A stretch of 64,000 nucleotides of DNA from Siphonodentalium dalli (GCA_032622095.1 CP136062.1:154126875-154190874); one strand, 5' to 3'. Counted from the first letter of the stretch, positions 1-12,944 are shown. A program made the numbers and translations. The notes: generated by a model from the sequence alone, not told the origin.

Positions 1-660
1 AACATTCAGATATTTTAACCTGAAAAATTGCATAAATCTAACATCTAGTGGTCTAACTCCAGACAAATTCACACGGCTACAGGCGAGAGACCAGGACACA
101 CCGGGCTGATCATGGTTGTTCGGCCCGGTGGGAGAAAACTTTTGAATGGAAATTTCAAGCCTTATACTCCACATCAGGTTGGAAAATTCTCTAACTGATG
201 ACCATTTCAGTCCACAAGTTTTGACCAAATGTAGTAAAATATTGTTTTGTTAAACTAATTAGCAGTTTTGTATTGGCCAGGGGAGGACAATGACACACCG
301 GACCGACCATGGTTCGGCCCGTTGTGCGAAAATTTTGAAATCTGAGCACGAAAATCGCAAAATCCTGGCATCTAGACTAGCCTCAAGCCTTCCTAGAGTT
401 GGAAATTTCAAACCTGAAACCCCCACTTAGGTTGGAATATTTCCAACTGATGACAATTCCAATGACAATGTTGACCAAATGTATGACAATATTGTTTTCT
501 TAAATTAACTAGCAGTTTTTGACTGGTCACGGGGGAGCAATCAGGACACAAGCTTTCCAAGTGTTGGAAATTTCCAACCTGTCACCCCCCCCCCCAAGGT
601 TGGAAAAGTTCCAACTGATGACCATTTCGTTCCAAAATTTTGGAAAATATGAAAATATTG
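1..660. repeat. Degenerate tandem/dispersed repeat
   Basis: Three diverged units start near 60, 290 and 530. They share the motifs 'gttggaaatttcca', 'ccatggttcggccc' and 'tgaccatttc'. A related copy lies in inverted orientation at about 28930-29250. No coding potential is seen. Confidence 0.7.
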
Positions 661-1140
661 GTCCAAAAACAATTAATCCCAATTAAGCTCCTCTCCAAAG
701 TTTCCACAATGACAGGGAAATAGTGTATTTGGCACTGTCAAATTCAACTATAATAGATAGGCCTAAATATAACTACAATATTAAATTATGTAAAAACGTC
801 ACAATGTTTTGCGCATGTTCTCTACAAACCCGCCATCCCAGGTGACACGTAGATGGGTGGACATGGTGATTTGAGTATGGCATTCAACATGTACGCATGT
901 AGGTAGTCGGTCAGATAGCTTGTTCAAACCAGATGTTAGGGTCCTGCAGATATTTCATAAATAATTTGATTTATATATCACCGGTGTAATTGGGTGTTCA
1001 TTGAAATGTCAAGCAAAAATAATAAAATGAAAACAAAAATACTAATAACAACTGTACCTTTTTCCACCCAACCCCCACGGCCCGCCCCCCCCCCCGGCTG
1101 CTAGCTCCAGTTTTAGCCAAACTTTACAAAAGTGACAGAG
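661..1140. other. No gene seen
   Basis: AT-rich sequence with a poly-C run near 1086-1097. No open frame, known repeat or RNA gene is recognisable. Confidence 0.5.
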
Positions 1141-1259
1141 TCAAGTTTGAGCTATTGGGATCCATGAGACAAACATTTCCTTTAGCACACCTTACAAGCC
1201 ACATCTCTCATTACTTTACTTTCATGTGGATCCGATTCCTCGGGATCACGTTGAAGCTA
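1141..1259. repeat. Unit of the 'cctttagcacacc' repeat, left of an inserted element
   Basis: One unit of the tandem repeat that continues at 2950-3660, with shared text 'cctttagcacaccttac' and 'gccacatctctcat'. The element at 1260-2949 sits between this unit and the rest, so it probably inserted into the array. Confidence 0.6.
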
Positions 1260-2949
1260 TTAGAGACCTTTCGCAAAACTCACGTTTACGATTACGGATA
1301 CGGATAGGGTACTACGTCACCAACCTTTGTGTACTTTCTAATCGTTCTCGTATTTTACTATCCGTAATAACGTTTACGATTTCATGGTTTCTAATAAGCT
1401 CAAATAACACCTGAAATTTATTTTCTGCAATATATCACTTGGCTCCGTTCGAGACTGTATATGTATATCATGTAAACCATACAGCTGTATTGAGCTACGA
1501 CCTCAATATGATGTTTAGATTGTCAATCACTGTACTCGTCGTCGTGAATCACGAGCTTCCCGCGAAATAAGAACGCTATTCACAACGGATAGCCATCGCT
1601 GGCTGCGACACAAAACTTTACAGTAAGAGGAGTGCACTATGAAACCAGTCGCCAAAAATACAGTATATAGTGTGCGATGCATGATGAGTTTTGAGTGATT
1701 ATTATGGGCAAGATAGTACACAATATATAGTGAAATTTAACAATTATTTAATTCAACAACCCATGGTGGAGTCCTAACGTGTGCAGTTATAGAATGCCTC
1801 AGGAGAGCCTAAAGAATGGCATAACCCTATTAATGAATAGTGAAAGATTTTGTGTTCTTTTCCCCTTTCCCGAATTGAATAGTTCATTCAATTTAATAAT
1901 ATTCGGTTTTCGGTAGAAGTTGGGTTTTATATATCTCTCTCGTAGAGTCTGTAATGCAGGGCATTTTAAAATTACATGGAATTCATAACCGAGTACTAAG
2001 TTACATAAAGTAATCTTTCTATCTAAGTAATCTGAACCTACCCTGGATCCCGATTCAACTGGTAAGTAGTGATTTCTGTTCCTGAACCGTAACTAAAAGA
2101 ATATTTGGCACACCCACCGGCATCACCAAAGATCAGCAGTCTTTGTCAGGTTTGTTCTTTGCATATCAGATTTCAACAACAATTTTTTTTTGAAATGCCG
2201 CTTCTGTTATCAGAATCGAGTAATTGCTCAAAATTAATGCTAACCACAGTCAACTATATCATAAAATTGCCCCAAACCTGTTATTTATCAACATTTTGTT
2301 CAACGAAATTTTGCCGGTTTGTCAAATATCTGACAAAAATGCAACTTGATGCACATCGCTTCTACCGTGTCGACTTTGTTTCGATTTGGTAGTAACAAAT
2401 CAGAAGTGATGCACATCAGCGAGCTCACCAACCGTATGTCGGATTTCCTAAACCCAAAGAGGTGAAGCCAAAATCGCATTGAAATCAAATCGCGGACTTG
2501 AAGGGGCTTGAACGACGGCGTCGTGGTTGACGTGAGGTCCAAATTCAGGAACCCCTCTTCCCCATAAGCATAACGTCTATCTGGTCACCCATGCTAACAA
2601 CGAACTGAATTTCCACCACATATGACCTGGCATTTATACCTGTGTTGCCACAATATATCACGAGAATCCAGGGTCGTACGTTGTGACTGGTCGAATTATT
2701 GACAAAATTAACATGTCATGATTATCGCATTGTTGCATATGAGACGATAAGTGAAGTATTAAGGGACTGTATACCAAACACACGCTTTGGGTTGTAAAGG
2801 TGGTACGAAATAATGATCGTACGTATTCGTCAAAACTCTTACGCGTAATCGTTTTCAGAAAGGACTTTTTGGCGATACGGATAGACTTACGACTACGAAT
2901 AGCTATCCGTATTCGTAATCGTAAACGTGAGGATGCGAAAGGTCTCTAA
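1260..2949. mobile_element. Non-autonomous DNA element with ~47-bp TIRs
   Basis: The ends are inverted copies. The left begins TTAGAGACCTTTCGCA and continues through CACGTTTACGATTACG. The right ends with the reverse complement of the same string. About 47 bp match with a few mismatches. Each end also folds back on itself, because the 'acggatac/gtatccgt' motifs occur in both orientations near both termini. No transposase frame is seen in the ~1.7 kb interior, so it is non-autonomous or decayed. The superfamily is not assigned: the start resembles hAT-type ends, but no 8-bp target duplication is visible. Confidence 0.6.
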
Positions 2950-3665
2950 TTGTCATGTGTTGGTCGTCCGCGCTTGATTCATCAACAATTCCTTTATCAC
3001 ACCTACAGGTCACATATCTTATCCGATTGTCACCAAGCTTCATATAGATCATCGGGGTGGCCTGGTAAAAATACATGGCTGCTAACAGCCATCTTTGATT
3101 TTATTTACTCTTTGTATGACCAAATCCTTTGGCACACCCTACAGGCCACATATCTCATCCGATCGTCACCATCCCCCCCCCCGAAATTCTGGTAAAAAAC
3201 ATGGCTGCCAACGGCCATGTTGTTTTTACTCTTTGTTTGACTGAATCCTTTAGCACACCCTACATGTAACATCTGATCGTCACCAAACTTCATATGGATC
3301 TTCAGGGTGACATCTTGATGGGAGCTAACCGTTTTTTCCGAATTCTGTTAAAAAAAAAACATGACTACCAGCGGCCATATTTGATTTCAAATTTGAATCA
3401 GCCGGCACAACATGAAGCCCACAATTATTAGTGAAATGTATTGAAAAGTTACAGGTACATGTATGTTTGGGATCACCTCTAGATGGGAACTATTGGATTT
3501 GAATGATTTTCTATGAAAAAATATGGCCACTGGCAGGCATCTTGTATTTTACTCTTGGCATCACTAAATTCTTTGGCACACCCTACAGGCCACAACCCTC
3601 ATCTGATTGTCACCAAACTTAATATGGATCATCGAGGTGACCTCTAGATGGGAGATTGCCATTTA
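2950..3665. repeat. Tandem repeat, 'acaccctacaggccacat' family
   Basis: Units recur near 2988, 3127, 3248 and 3572, each with 'cctttggcacaccctac', 'gatcgtcaccaaactt' and 'catggctgcca'. Units are roughly 120-150 bp and diverged. The '(a)catggctgccaacggccat' part is a motif common in mollusc intergenic DNA (recalled, not searched). Confidence 0.7.
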
Positions 3666-4560
3666 ATTTTTATTGTTGGCATACAAACAACACCGTGGTT
3701 GTGGGGTTCCACACAGCGGTACCACTATAATCAAAGTAATTGATTTGAAAAACGGAGTAAACTGTTGTTTGTGACGGCGATTCGAATTTAATATTTAAAC
3801 ATGGTGTGCACATATAGCAGGTACTTTGTTTTGTTTGTGGTATAAATGGGATACCAACATCAAATGTGTATTTATCTTTGACCATAATGCTTTTCGAAAC
3901 AATGTCGTCTTTCCCCAACGAGTGGTCTACTCTAAACTGCGTGTGTGCAATCGATGCGACAAACCAGCTCCGTGAATGCTGTCTGAACACCCACCCTCCC
4001 TCTTCACGTGAATGCAGCATCAAAACACACTCTCATCAGCCGTATCTGTAGTGGGGCTACCCTCTTCAGCTGAGACATCTAGTCTAGTTGCAAGGCATTC
4101 TGAAGATGTCCATTTTTTCTGCGACAATATTTTCAACAACTCAATGTCAATGGTGCTAAGGTGTTGCTGCTGTAAAAATACCTTTCTGATTCGGTGAATA
4201 TAATATCATCGACTGTCCTGTTGTTCCAGTTTACTCTTTCACCGACGACTACACATTTGAAACAAGAAAACCATAGTCAGAAATGGTAACGCCACCAAGA
4301 TTATAGAAATTATAAAAAATACATAAAATATTTTGATAACAATTGCGTTTAAACAAGTAATCCTTCAAATTATTACTAACAAAGCAAGTAAACGACTGTG
4401 GGGTCACTCAACAGATTATAAAGACTTGGACTTAGTATACTGTAAATACTAAAATTAAAATGAAATAATTAAAAGATAAAATTTAGCAAGTAGTAAAAGT
4501 TAATTTTCTCATTTAAATTTGTTTTTTGGTTAAATAAAGCAATAATTTAAATGTAACATT
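3666..4560. other. Unassigned stretch, no supported gene
   Basis: A 117-codon open frame lies on the - strand at 3670-4023, but I recognise no domain and see no splice or start evidence. Bases 4255-4345 match the end of the repeat family seen at 7985, 9590 and 15840 ('gtcagaaatggtaacgcc'). Confidence 0.4.
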
Positions 4561-4870
4561 TGGTTTTTTTAAAATGATTGACCGTGGCTCTTCCAATAAT
4601 TGCGCGACTGACCTGGTCAATTGTTCTTAAGAAGTTGTTTTGAGAATTACTATGGAGGGAAATAGTTATGGCTGTGACTTCGCAAGTAATTAACTTGGTG
4701 ACGTGATGTTAACAAATCTGAACTCCAGTAAACCAAGGACGCTCCATACCAAATATAAGGTAAATTAATAATTCTTTAGAAGTTGTTTTAAGATTTACTA
4801 TGGAGGGAAAGAATTGTGGTGCTGGCTTCGCAACTATTTGTCCTCATTGTAACACAATAACAAATATAAA
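4561..4870. repeat. Dispersed repeat with 'actatggagggaaa' units
   Basis: Two diverged units, each with 'gaagttgttttgagaatt', 'tatggagggaaa' and 'cttcgcaa'. The same family forms a longer array at 17320-17830. Confidence 0.6.
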
Positions 4871-5244
4871 TATTAGTCACTCAGGCAATAGATGTATCTA
4901 TTCTGTATATTAAGTTATTGGGTCTTACGTGTCTTGAGATGTCTAAATAGTTTTCGATGGACAGATCGCACAAGGGACCCACGCCAATCTTCTGTTGGGA
5001 TTCCAATTGTTGGCTTATTAAATATGCACATATGCTTAAGATACAGTCGCGCACGAAGCACACTCCCGTAAGTCGGGTTTTGGATCCCAGTTTATGAAAA
5101 TATCATTGAAATAATCGGTTTCCCCCAATAAACATCCATATATTAAATATACATGTTTTGGAGCAGAATTAGGCAGTCCATATTGGACGCCATCATGGAA
5201 TTTATTTTGTTTTGTTTTAATTTTCACACATATTTATTAGTTAT

Positions 5245-5790
5245 GTGGATGGAGTTCTCATTAAACCTCACATCCTTATATTGGTTACAGTAATGCCCAA
5301 AGTAATTGACCACTTAACCACATCAGACTTATTGGTAATTTTTCAGGATTTAAAATCCTGAAAAATTACAAATAATTCTGCTCTGGTTAAGTGGTCAATT
5401 ACTTTGAACATTACTGTATGAGGATTGAGTTATCATTAAACCTCAAATCCTTATATTGGTTACAGTAATGCCCAAAGTAATTGACCACTTAACCCCAGCA
5501 GAATTATGGGTATTTTTTCAGCATTTAAAATCCTGATAAATTACCCATTATTCTGCTGTGCTTAAGTGGTCAATTACTTTGAACATTACTGTATGAGGAT
5601 TGAGTTATCATTAAACCTCAAATCCTTATATTGGTTACAGTAATGCCCAAAGTAATTGACCACTTAACCACAGCATAATTATGGGTAATTTTTCAGGATT
5701 TAAAATCATGAAAAAATACCCATAATTTTGCCGTGGTTAAGTGATCAATTACATTGGACATTGCTGTATGTAGATGGAGTTAAACCTCAC
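5245..5790. repeat. 3x tandem array of ~175-bp palindromic units
   Basis: Three head-to-tail units begin near 5245, 5420 and 5596 ('cattaaacctca.atcctt'). Inside each unit, 'acagtaatgcccaaagtaat' through 'ttaaatcctg' folds back on 'ttactttgaacattactgt'. Each unit is therefore a hairpin with arms of about 60-65 bp around a central 'ggatttaaaatcc'. A foldback element that was tandemly amplified is the simplest reading. Confidence 0.85.
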
Positions 5791-6029
5791 AACAGTGTGT
5801 TGGGGATTTGGACCTTGACTTGGGACCTTTGGTTTTTAACGCAACAAATGCGCGTACACCATATACACAAATTTCTTATGTAACCAGAGTTTTTCTTGGA
5901 TAAGATGAGTTTGAAGCCTGCTAACATTTCAAAATGTTGTCAGTTTTGTATTCTCTGCAGCGGAACTCGACGCATTGAAGCAAAAGTTACAAGAGATAAA
6001 ATGTGTACGTAACGAGACTATAATACAAA

Positions 6030-6780
6030 TGAAAAAATAATTTCAGGGAAGGGTGGGCGATACAGGGAACTAAGGGTTGAACCGATATAAATTTATAGAG
6101 CGATAATGACCAATGTTGACATATTATGCATCTCAAGTTACTCAACTCTACTGAACATTGCAACAAGGCTATAAAATAGGGGGTGTCAGAATCTTAGTCA
6201 TCTCTATATAGTGCCAGAATGGTCATTTATGGATTTCTATAAGATGTTGGGTTGGTTATATGGACTCGGAGAAAAAGGGGGTTGTACCGATGAACTGACA
6301 TAAATTAGTGGAGCGATGTTGCCATGTAATGTATCGCGACTGTACTAAAGCAGCAATGATATAAAATTGGGAGGGGGGGGGGGGTCTGAAATTATCTCTA
6401 TGTCTATAGATGGCACCAGGATTATATAGAAAGGAATAGCAATTGATATACGTATACGGTATTCTATAGTAATACCATAGACATATAAGTACAAGTATCA
6501 CGCGATAAAATATTACGTAACGTGACTTTTCCGATGAAAGAAATAAATAAATTGGACCGGGATTAGAGGTTGGGTTCGTTATATGTGGATAATTGGATAT
6601 GGAATTCATACCGATGAAACGATACAAATTAGTGAAGCGATAAAGACCAATGTTGACACTTAGTCAGGCTACGCGGGAGAAAATAGGGGTTGATACGATA
6701 GACCGAAATAAATTTGTCGGGTGATAATGACCAATGTTGATGTATAAAGTAACGCGACTGTACTGTCGCACAATTATCAG
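6030..6780. repeat. Degenerate tandem repeat
   Basis: The strings 'gataatgaccaatgttgac', 'cgataaa...ttagtg.agcgat' and 'taacgcgactgtact' recur irregularly across the stretch. It includes a poly-G run near 6371-6383. No gene. Confidence 0.5.
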
Positions 6781-7320
6781 GTGTAACCGGTCAAATATGG
6801 ACTCTAGTGCCCAATATGGAACAGCTCAGAAAATATTTGCAGGGCCCTATAATTTATTTAACATGGCATTTGCCATTAAAATCGATTTATGTCGATAAAA
6901 CTGTCATTTTTTCAAAATTTTAAGCTGAGACTTGGTGTATGTGCGTGGGATAGTTATATATTCCTAAAATGACAGAGTACAGCACGTAATTATGTTTTAG
7001 ATGGAAGAAATTGAATTTGTTTTCGATAATAAATTTGCAGCGTGGACAGCTGGCGTGGACGGGTCAACCCGGTCATCGAGTGCGCTCAATTTGTAAACAA
7101 AGTTTTGTCAATAGTCGTTTTGGTCAAACTATCCCTTTTTAGACCGGGACAGCAGATCCGAATAGTAGCTAAGATGTATTTAGATAGAATTATCAAAAGA
7201 ATTTGACCGATTCGGGTGTAGTTTAAGAGAATCGAGTGGAGAAATCTTGGTGATAATTCCAGAAAATAAAGATGGAGGAGAATCACAATGAAACTACCCA
7301 CAATTCACTTCACTACACCA
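6781..7320. other. No gene seen
   Basis: AT-rich sequence with short open frames only. No recognisable repeat or RNA. Confidence 0.4.
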
Positions 7321-7797
7321 GGGGGGTTCGCAATGGGTTACACATTATTTTCAGTCTATCAAATTATTTATATTTTCAACAACAAGTGACTTTAAGTTTA
7401 CAATTTCAGCCTATCCTGACTCTATCGATACGATTTATCATATTTTCATAAACATATTATACACCGCTGGCGTTAACTTTACAATGTCGGTATCTACGTG
7501 ATTCTATCGGTACGATTGAGTAATGGTACAAAACAAAATGTCCAAGAATACATTAGGGGTTCCCAATGGGTTATATATTATTTTCAGTCTATCAAATTAT
7601 TTATATTTTCAACAACATATTATTACACCGATGACTTTAAGTTTACAATTTCAGCCTGTCCTGACTCTATCGATACGATTTATCATATTTTCATAAACAT
7701 ATTATACACCCCGGTGGCGTTAACTTTACAATTTCGGCATCTACGTGATTCTATCGGTACGATTGAGTAAGGTACACAAAATCTCCAAGAATACATT
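7321..7797. repeat. 2x tandem repeat, ~236-bp unit
   Basis: Two adjacent, nearly identical units start at 7321 and about 7557. Each runs from 'caatgggtta' through 'tcgatacgatttatcat' to 'gtacgattgagtaa'. A short open frame inside is a by-product. Confidence 0.85.
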
Positions 7798-7984
7798 CGC
7801 CCTGTCCACCACACAATATCAAAATCACAGAAACTAGATACACCACATGTGGCGTAACTATTTCAGGCTGCATGCTGAAACAACACAGCTCGGAAGCAAA
7901 CAGTCATTTAATTAATACAGACCATAGGCGCCACCCTCACTCCTTTGTCGGCGATATTTCTACCGGCTCGTCGGTAAAGTGAGA

Positions 7985-9575
7985 ACAACACAACCATAGT
8001 CAGAAATGGTAGCGCCCTCAATATAATATTATTAGCCATATATGCAATATAACAACTTTAATGGGGTGATTGTGAAAAATCTGTTAATAGGTAACGCCTA
8101 TGTAGTTGATTATATGTCATATTTTTTTCTAATTTCATTTGAAATAGCTAGTGGTCAGAGTAGCGCATCAAATAGAATGTAGAATAATAATCGGGCAAAA
8201 TTTTGCGATCTTCGTAACATGGTTCAAGTACGAGCACGTACATTTCTAATCACATTTAGTATCCAATTACGCAAATACCGAGTATGTTTTACTCACATTT
8301 AGTCCACCCCTCCTGCGACAGGGTCAGATATATATATATACACTCTAGGAGGGCGTAATATTGATCTAAGAATTGCTTCAGGTAATGCACTCCTGATATG
8401 ACCTCTCATAAGGATTAATTAAAATATATGTATGGTTCCATGAGGGCGAATTAAAATATGGTCACACCAGAGAGGGTAAATTAATATATGGTCTCATCAC
8501 GGTTAAATAAAATATGGTCCCATGAGGTTAATTAATATATCATCCAATAAGGGTTAATACAATATGGTCCCATGATGGTTAATTAAAATTGTTCCTTGAT
8601 TGTTAATTAAAATATCGTTGAGGGTTAATAAAAAATATGGACCCATAGTGTTAATTGAAATATGGTCCCATTAAGGTCAATTAAAATATGGTAACGTGAC
8701 TTAATTAAGAATAAATATATGGTCCCATTATGAGGGTTAATTAAAATAAAAATATGGTGCCATCAGTGTTGATTAAACTACGGTCCTACTGGGGTAAAAT
8801 ACAATATAGTCCCACGAGGGTCAATTAAAATATGGTCCAATGATGACTAATTATAATATGCTCCTCCCCCATGAGGATCAATTACAACTATGGTCACGGG
8901 AAGGGGTGGGTAATTTCTGAACAGTCTTCAATTCATATAGCATTCTGATACATCCTCGGTACACATAAATAAAAATGATGTTTATAATTAGGCCACAACC
9001 AATGTGAAGGGTTAGTGTTGGAACTTTTCTTAATAACATTTCTATTCATAGGTCCGATATATTCCGCATACACAGAAAAGAAAAGTCAATATTTACAAAC
9101 AGCACGAAGGAGTAACGCGGGAATTGGTTAATAATGACCATCCCAAATCATTTAGAATATAACATGCCGATATTTGTCGCGTATAACTAAATGAAAAAAA
9201 TTCACTAAACGATATATGTTACGTGAAAATAAACGAAACATGTTCAAATAACAATGCAACAAAGCAAGTTAAAGAACAATATAAACACATAACGCACAGT
9301 GCGCTAATGATTAATGACCTTGCACTTCTTGGCATGCAATAACAAACCATGGGCCAATCAAGCATGTCTCGAGAGACGCCCGCTGGATGAAATAATAATG
9401 TAAATGACAATAAACGAAATTGAAATTCCCAACTACACCTTTTACTTGACTCGGCCTCGGGGTCGCACTACAACTTTAATGCGTCCCAAAAATCCCAATT
9501 TCTATAACTAAAACCCCAGCGCCCATACATAACCAAGAGACAGCAGCTTGTAATACACGCGGGCGTGAAATAAAC
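7985..9575 (-). repeat. Long inverted repeat, left arm
   Basis: The reverse complement of this ~1.6 kb matches 14085-15845 along nearly its whole length. Shared landmarks include 'ccatagtcagaaatgg', 'aaataccgagtatgtttta', the minisatellite at 8400-8890, 'cgagagacgcccgctg' and 'ggtcgcactacaacttt'. It is a dispersed family, because partial copies occur at 4255-4345, 9590-9700 and 11190-11370. The ends carry 'acgccctc' or its complement. Small open frames inside are repeat-derived. Confidence 0.85.
8400..8890. repeat. Minisatellite in the left arm
   Basis: About 15 diverged units of ~30 bp with consensus 'ggttaattaaaatatggtc' followed by 'ccatga'. The complementary array lies at 14925-15440 in the right arm. 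The copies have drifted separately in the two arms. Confidence 0.85.
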
Positions 9576-9589
9576 CCTCACAAGAAAAC

Positions 9590-9700
9590 CATAATATAAA
9601 ATGGTAACGCCCTCAAGATCATATTATTAGCCATAAATATAAATTATAATATAAAATATATTGGTTGCATGAATTCCGTTTAAATAACTACGGCTTATTA
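9590..9700. repeat. Partial end copy of the inverted-arm family
   Basis: Contains 'aaaatggtaacgccctcaag' followed by 'tattattagccata', as at 7990-8050 and the complement of 15785-15835. Confidence 0.6.
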
Positions 9701-9959
9701 CTGCAGGTTTCTCATTCACCACACCAGAAAGCTCCTAAATGCGGATCAAAAATCGGAGGCATTGTGTTTCCGCCATAAAATCTTCAATAGTGCATGACCC
9801 AGCCATTGTTCATACCTAAACATAGAAAGCAATTAACGCGGTCATAATAGTTACACACTGCAACTTTAAGACATCCAGCGAATACACACCCACGAAAACA
9901 CGAAATGTGTTGTCTTGCGAGATATCCCATCGCTATAGCTCAATTTTACACGGCCAGAT

Positions 9960-10610
9960 TAGCCTTTCTACAATATCCTAAAACAATGAAGCTTCACAAA
10001 TCATCGGCATAGTCAATAGAACTTTCACGAACTTGGACATCGACACTTTCCAATCGCTCTACATAAGCATGGTCAGACTTATCATCGAATACTGTAACTC
10101 TGCATGGAGCCCACATCACAAATATCAAAGCATTGTGTTAGAGAAATACAAAGAAACGCAGCGAAACTAGTTCGTCAAATCAAAACTATATGCTACCGAG
10201 GCCGAATGGTAAGACTCAATTAGATGTCTTTAAAATATCGAAGATTTAGATGAGATCTAATCGAGGTATATAAACTGTTGAATGGTCATTACAATATCAA
10301 TGCCTGTGACCTATTAGAAACACATTCATCAGGAAGAACAAGAGGACATAATAAAAAGCTACAGATGCACATTGTTAACAAGGCCATATATAGGAAAATA
10401 TTTCTTCACACAGAGGGTGGTAAATAGCTGGAACTATCTGCCAGACTTCGCTGTTAAGGCTCCAACACTCGATCAATTCATAATATACATAGACTCATTC
10501 TTCTATTATATAAAATACGAGTTCGACGACAATTTTAATATGTTCAAGTTACTCACAAGTAAATATCGAAAGACGATACCTATATTTGTAAACAAACATT
10601 GCAAATAATG
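9960..10610 (+). pseudogene. CR1-like LINE reverse transcriptase, 3' end remnant
   Basis: Broken + strand frames read as the C-terminal part of a CR1-group reverse transcriptase ORF2. In order: an 'IIEYCNSAWSPH' block near 10080-10115, a 'LIEVYKLLNG'-like block near 10250-10290 with stops, then an intact stretch (10372-10608) with 'FFTQRVVNSWNYLP' and a 'TLDQF' tail. This end-of-ORF block is characteristic of CR1-like LINEs. Stops and frame changes show it is dead. The catalytic core is absent, consistent with 5' truncation. Sequence after 10610, with a (gat)n run, may be its 3' UTR. Confidence 0.75.
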
Positions 10611-10729
10611 TTATTGGGACGAAAAGTCGCAAGACTTGTTCCGTATGATGACGATTCTGATTCTGATGATGATGATGATGATGTGATTGATAGAACAAAC
10701 CACTATTATGATGGTCGTGTCGTTATTTG

Positions 10730-11150
10730 TTTAAAATACGTATCAATTGACATATACGCACCCGTTCCCTCATTAAAATCAACATATTTCGATCATTTTA
10801 GGGGATCTCCGAGAATTCGGGGATCTCCGCAAATAGATCTCCGCAAATAGGGACCTACTGCAAATTGTCACACCAATCAGCACCAATTTACGAAGCGTGG
10901 CTGACTCGGCTGTATCCGACTAACCTCATTAAAATACGTATCAATTGAGATATACGCACCCGTTCGCTCGTTAAAATCTAAATATTTAGACCGTTTTAAG
11001 GGACCTCCGCGAATTCGGGATCTTCGCAAATTTACTTCCGCAAATAGGGGACTTACTGCAAACTGTCACACCGATCAGCACCGGTGGCTGACTCGGCTGT
11101 CTCAGACTACACTCTTTAAAATACGTATCGATTGACATACGCATTTTATA
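10730..11150. repeat. Tandem repeat, ~192-bp unit
   Basis: Units start near 10733 and 10925, with a partial at 11117. Each has 'aaaatacgtatcaattga', 'cgcacccgtt', 'gatctccg.aaat' and 'gtggctgactcggctgt'. Confidence 0.8.
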
Positions 11151-11189
11151 CTTCTTCATTTCTTCTATTTGTATTTGGCATAGCTTACC

Positions 11190-11370
11190 ACAAACGACAA
11201 TAAACGAAATTGATATTCCAACTACACCTTTTACCGGACTCGGGGTCGCACTACAACTTTTAATGTATAAACAACCGGAAAAACCCATTATCTATAAATA
11301 AAACGCTCAGCGAACAATAGGTATCTAGAATCTCTAGGTTAGTATACACCCGAGGGCGTAATAAACTAGT
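11190..11370. repeat. Partial copy of the inverted-arm family
   Basis: Matches 9395-9560 ('gacaataaacgaaattga', 'ctcggggtcgcactacaac', 'cacccgagggcgtaat'). Confidence 0.75.
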
Positions 11371-11555
11371 CTGTCCAAGATGGCAAGCGTTAGCTCAAAC
11401 ATGTGCTATGTTTGAAGTCACACTACACCATTATAAGAAATTAACCCACCATGAACTGAATGGATAGCATAACTATTAACCGAAGGTGTGGAAAATGGAT
11501 ATATAAGGAAATACACAATGTTTATGGATTGGTTGGCCCGAGATAGTGTGGCACT

Positions 11556-11773
11556 GTTTGCTGTTTCTATTGTTTGTGGACCAGAACTTGTCCAGAACCA
11601 CGTGCTCAAACGGACAAATTGCGGTTGTAAGATGGATAACTCAAAATCAAGTGGTTACTATTAACAATAAAAACCACTTGATTTTAGAGTTATCCAATTT
11701 ACAACCGCAATGTGTCCGTTTGAGCACGTGGTTCTGGACAAGTTCTGGTCCACAAACAATAGAAACAGCAAAC
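11556..11773. repeat. Near-perfect hairpin, ~100-bp arms
   Basis: The left arm 11556-11656 pairs with 11672-11773, leaving a 15-nt loop. The outer end is 'gtttgctgtttc'/'gaaacagcaaac' and the inner end 'caagtggtt'/'aaccacttg'. Only a few mismatches are visible, which suggests recent formation or turnover. Mirror-image open frames on the two strands are by-products of the palindrome. Confidence 0.9.
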
Positions 11774-12184
11774 TTCAAACATCGATATCTAATCACTCGG
11801 AGCTTTGATGTGTGGGTTCCTTGACTCGAATCAAATATTTTTACATCCGACGCCAAAGAAGCCAAAGAGCGTCTGATCGGATTGAGTACCTTTAAAATAT
11901 CAATATCTTTGTACTGTGATCCTGACGCTAGTTTAAAAAAAACACGAAATTAAAAGGTAAAATTCATGCTCGAGGATTTTATTTTTCCCCCAGAAATTTG
12001 CTCAGATGCCAGTCTTTCATGTTATAAATGGCTTCCACACGTATGGTGTATATTCGCATCACACAGTAGGCTGTTCAACGTTAGTATCGGGGCATATGGG
12101 AAATAATTACCTCACTGTAACATAAACTGACAATTATGTTCTCCATTTTTACGCGCGTTTGAAAAACGGTCGTATTATGTAAAT
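11774..12184. other. No gene seen
   Basis: No recognisable frame or repeat unit. Confidence 0.4.
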
Positions 12185-12780
12185 GGTTTGTCAGTCCGTC
12201 CGTCGTCCGTCCGTCCGCTTTTGGTTTCCGGATGATAACTTTAGATTGAATCGAGTGAACTGAACCAAATTTGGTATATTAGTTTACCACCCCAAAATAC
12301 AGATCAAGTTCGAATATGGGTTTCGTTCGCATGATTTTGACTGAGTTATGTCCCTTGTTTTACTTAGATTTTACCTGATTTGCTGTTTCCGGATGATAAC
12401 TTTAGATTGAATCAAGTAAACTGAACAAAATTTGGTATGTTAGTTTACCACCCCAAAATACAGATCAAGTTCTAATATGGGTTCCGTTCGCCTGATTTTG
12501 ACTGAGTTATGTCCCTTTTTTTACTTAGAATTTACCTGATTTGCTGTTTCCGGATGATAACTTTAGATTGAATCAAGTAAACTGAAACAAATTTGGTATA
12601 TTAGTTTACCACCCCAAAATACATATCAAGTTCGAATATGGGTTTCGTCCGCATGATTTTGACTGAGTTATGTCCTTTTTTTCACTTAGATTTTACCTGA
12701 TATGCGGTTTCCAGATGATAACTTTAGATTGAATCGAGTGAACTGAACCAAATTTGGTATACATATCAAGTTCAAATATG
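12185..12780. repeat. (gtcc)n tract plus 4x tandem repeat, ~160-bp unit
   Basis: A short 'gtccgtcc' tract (12196-12218) precedes four units near 12221, 12387, 12547 and 12705. Each begins 'ttccggatgataacttta' and carries 'aaatttggtat', 'gatcaagttc' and 'gactgagttatgtcc'; the last unit is internally deleted. The motif family is widespread in mollusc genomes (established knowledge from memory). Confidence 0.85.
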
Positions 12781-12944
12781 GGTTATGTCTATATGGCCCA
12801 CTCTACTCCAGAAACGGGCGTATTTTGCCACGCCCCGACGGCGTGATCTTGTTGTATCTTTGTTTGGCAGCATTCGTCGCCACAATTTAACAGGAGCATA
12901 TTAGAAATCGCGCCAGGTTTCTGTATACTAATTTCTTGACTTAC

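Noticed and set aside
3670-4023. 117-codon open frame on the - strand
   Set aside because: Looks somewhat protein-like in its second half but matches no family I know, and there is no splice or paralogue evidence. It borders a tandem repeat.
11418-11865. Mirror-image open frames with a 'STWFWTSSGPQTIETAN' segment
   Set aside because: Produced by the ~100-bp-arm palindrome at 11556-11773, not by coding selection.
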